A stretch of 64,000 bases of DNA, taken from the NCBI RefSeq assembly GCF_900129275.1, contig NZ_FQUX01000002.1:499795-563794 (forward strand). Reading direction: 5' to 3'. Positions 62,964 through 64,000 of this stretch are shown piece after piece. Under the pieces are notes generated by a model that was given only the letters and a program-made list of their open reading frames with translations, did not search any database and was not told the DNA's origin. Positions within the stretch are counted from its first letter, which is position 1; each line of letters begins with the position of its first letter. The DNA comes from Arenibacter palladensis. Lineage in GTDB: Bacteria; Bacteroidota; Bacteroidia; Flavobacteriales; Flavobacteriaceae. A program made the position numbers and the translations under genes.

Positions 62964-64000
62964 TTACTCCTCAAAAACAGTATTTGAGTAATGTATTTGT
63001 GCCTTGTCATCAATACTTTCCAATATATTGAACTGCCTTTTTTCCAATAATTTGTCCCTTTTTTCCTTGGAATAAGTAAACGCTACCTTTTGCGGATTAC
63101 TTTTGCTTTCACCTCTGTTGGACATTACGTACCCCATTCCGTTATTTCCGGTTAGTAAAATTGAAAAGTCATCTTCCACACTATTGATGTCGGTTCCCAG
63201 GTTAACGGAAGTCCCCACTTTCCTATGATCAACCTGAACCATGTAGACGTCCAGTCCACCGAAACCTTTTCTTCCTTCCGAAGCAAAGACCAAGGAAGAG
63301 CCTCCTAATATTTTAGGATAAAGATCATTATCGTCCGTGTTCACTTTCTGACCTAAATTTTTGGCTGTACTAAAGGATCCGTCGTTTTGAATGTCTGCTA
63401 CGTAGATATCATATTTTCCAAAAGTACCCGGCATATTGGAGGCAAAGAACAATCTACTTCCGTCCGGCGAAATGGTAGGGTGGATAGCCGAATAATGCTT
63501 TGGTGCCAGTGCAACTTCCTCTATGTTCTGCCATTCCCCCTTTATTTTATTGGCCTTGAATATTCTGTGTACCAATACCTTTTTTGAAAAGACCCCGTAT
63601 AAAGGTTTTGTATAAACGGCCTTACTAAAATAAGCAGTACGGCCATCTGCGGTAATCGCAATTGGCGCGTTATAGGCAAATTTATACTTTTCCTTATCCT
63701 CAATATCAGATGCCACCTCATTTTCCAAGCCTAGATCTTCCAATGTCATTTCCCTGGATACCACAGGTTCTTCGGGCTGTTGAAAGTTGAAATCCCTGTA
63801 TTTACTTATTTTTTCAGGATGAGTCTTATTTTCTACTGGGGATTTATTGATTTGATAGTCCCCTTTAATTTGTGCCAGCCAATCCTTATCTCCTGAAGTA
63901 CTTTCCACTCCTGTAGATCTAATTTTTTTTAGTGCGAAAAGATATCTTTCATAATAACTTGCCTTTGTTGATGAACTGGTTTTTGCATCAATTAACTTAT
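62964..64000 (-). CDS. PD40 (WD40-like beta-propeller) protein, 5' end outside the window
   Basis: The frame is open to the right edge, so the N-terminus is missing and at least 345 residues are seen. Propeller repeats of the PD40/TolB type are visible: A-I-T-A-D-G-R-T-A-Y-F-S-K, P-T-I-S-P-D-G-S-R-L-F-F-A-S-N-M, G-K-Y-D-I-Y-V-A, G-S-S-L-V-F-A-S-E-G-R-K-G-F-G-G-L-D-V-Y. In Bacteroidota such proteins, often with TPR and OmpA domains, sit next to PorP/SprF genes. This one ends without an OmpA domain. It lies 253 bases upstream of the SprF-SPOR gene on the same strand and probably works with it. A GTG at 63908 is not the start. Confidence 0.8.
   Translation of the reverse strand, partial: KLIDAKTSSSTKASYYERYLFALKKIRSTGVESTSGDKDWLAQIKGDYQINKSPVENKTHPEKISKYRDFNFQQPEEPVVSREMTLEDLGLENEVASDIEDKEKYKFAYNAPIAITADGRTAYFSKAVYTKPLYGVFSKKVLVHRIFKANKIKGEWQNIEEVALAPKHYSAIHPTISPDGSRLFFASNMPGTFGKYDIYVADIQNDGSFSTAKNLGQKVNTDDNDLYPKILGGSSLVFASEGRKGFGGLDVYMVQVDHRKVGTSVNLGTDINSVEDDFSILLTGNNGMGYVMSNRGESKSNPQKVAFTYSKEKRDKLLEKRQFNILESIDDKAQIHYSNTVFEE

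Noticed and set aside
63906-63908. GTG as the start of the PD40 protein
   Set aside because: The same frame is open upstream to the window edge with protein-like content, so the gene is truncated by the edge.

Overview
The window looks like a chromosomal segment of a low-GC Bacteroidota, most likely a marine member of the Flavobacteriaceae. The evidence is two PorP/SprF-type proteins and a type B gliding/T9SS sorting domain, Bacteroidota-type promoters (TTTG-N19-20-TAnnTTTG), LytTR regulators, a CzcA pump fused to an outer-membrane factor, and a menaquinone pathway. No rRNA, tRNA, CRISPR array, prophage or insertion sequence was seen. The genus is not determined.

Layout. 1-4.4 kb: OsmC protein, SASA-type esterase, secreted Gfo/Idh oxidoreductase, a triple-repeat GldL-like membrane protein and a small zinc-finger plus DUF559-like protein. 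4.6-9.2 kb: a 5-oxoproline operon (DUF2891 lipoprotein, atypical NRAMP-like transporter, pxpA-pxpB-pxpC). 9.25-16.6 kb: ilvD-ilvB-ilvN-ilvC-ilvA behind a 15-codon leader peptide rich in Thr/Ile/Leu/Val codons and a strong terminator, that is, a classical attenuator. 16.6-21.5 kb: a sprF-like gene and a giant T9SS surface-protein gene broken by an in-frame TGA and a frameshift. 21.7-28 kb: gapN-type ALDH, hybrid histidine kinase plus FIST sensor, MFS exporter. 28.3-34.2 kb: lipoprotein and the leuC-leuD-leuA-like-leuB operon. 34.5-41.3 kb: M28 peptidase, then a complete trans-4-hydroxyproline catabolic operon. 41.4-48.1 kb: divalent-cation RND efflux operon and a LytTR regulator. 48.7-52 kb: small accessory enzymes. 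52.1-58.5 kb: menaquinone genes (hotdog thioesterase, menF, menD, menA) interleaved with a DUF2853 gene, a CvfB-like gene and a SPOR gene. 58.5-64 kb: a LytTR regulator, a LuxR-type regulator with Glu in place of the phospho-accepting Asp, a SprF-SPOR fusion and a truncated PD40 protein running off the right edge.

How the parts fit. The ilv and leu operons together give nearly all of branched-chain amino-acid synthesis: threonine to 2-oxobutyrate, acetohydroxyacid formation, reduction, dehydration and the leucine branch. The ilv operon appears to be controlled by attenuation. The 5-oxoproline and hydroxyproline operons feed glutamate and 2-oxoglutarate from peptide or collagen breakdown, and the M28 peptidase lies next to the hydroxyproline genes. 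The strongest leads are the ilv attenuator, the NRAMP-like transporter lacking its metal ligands, the RND-TolC fusion with an internal signal-peptide-like segment, the broken adhesin locus, the Glu receiver, and the ALDH whose general-base Glu is displaced.
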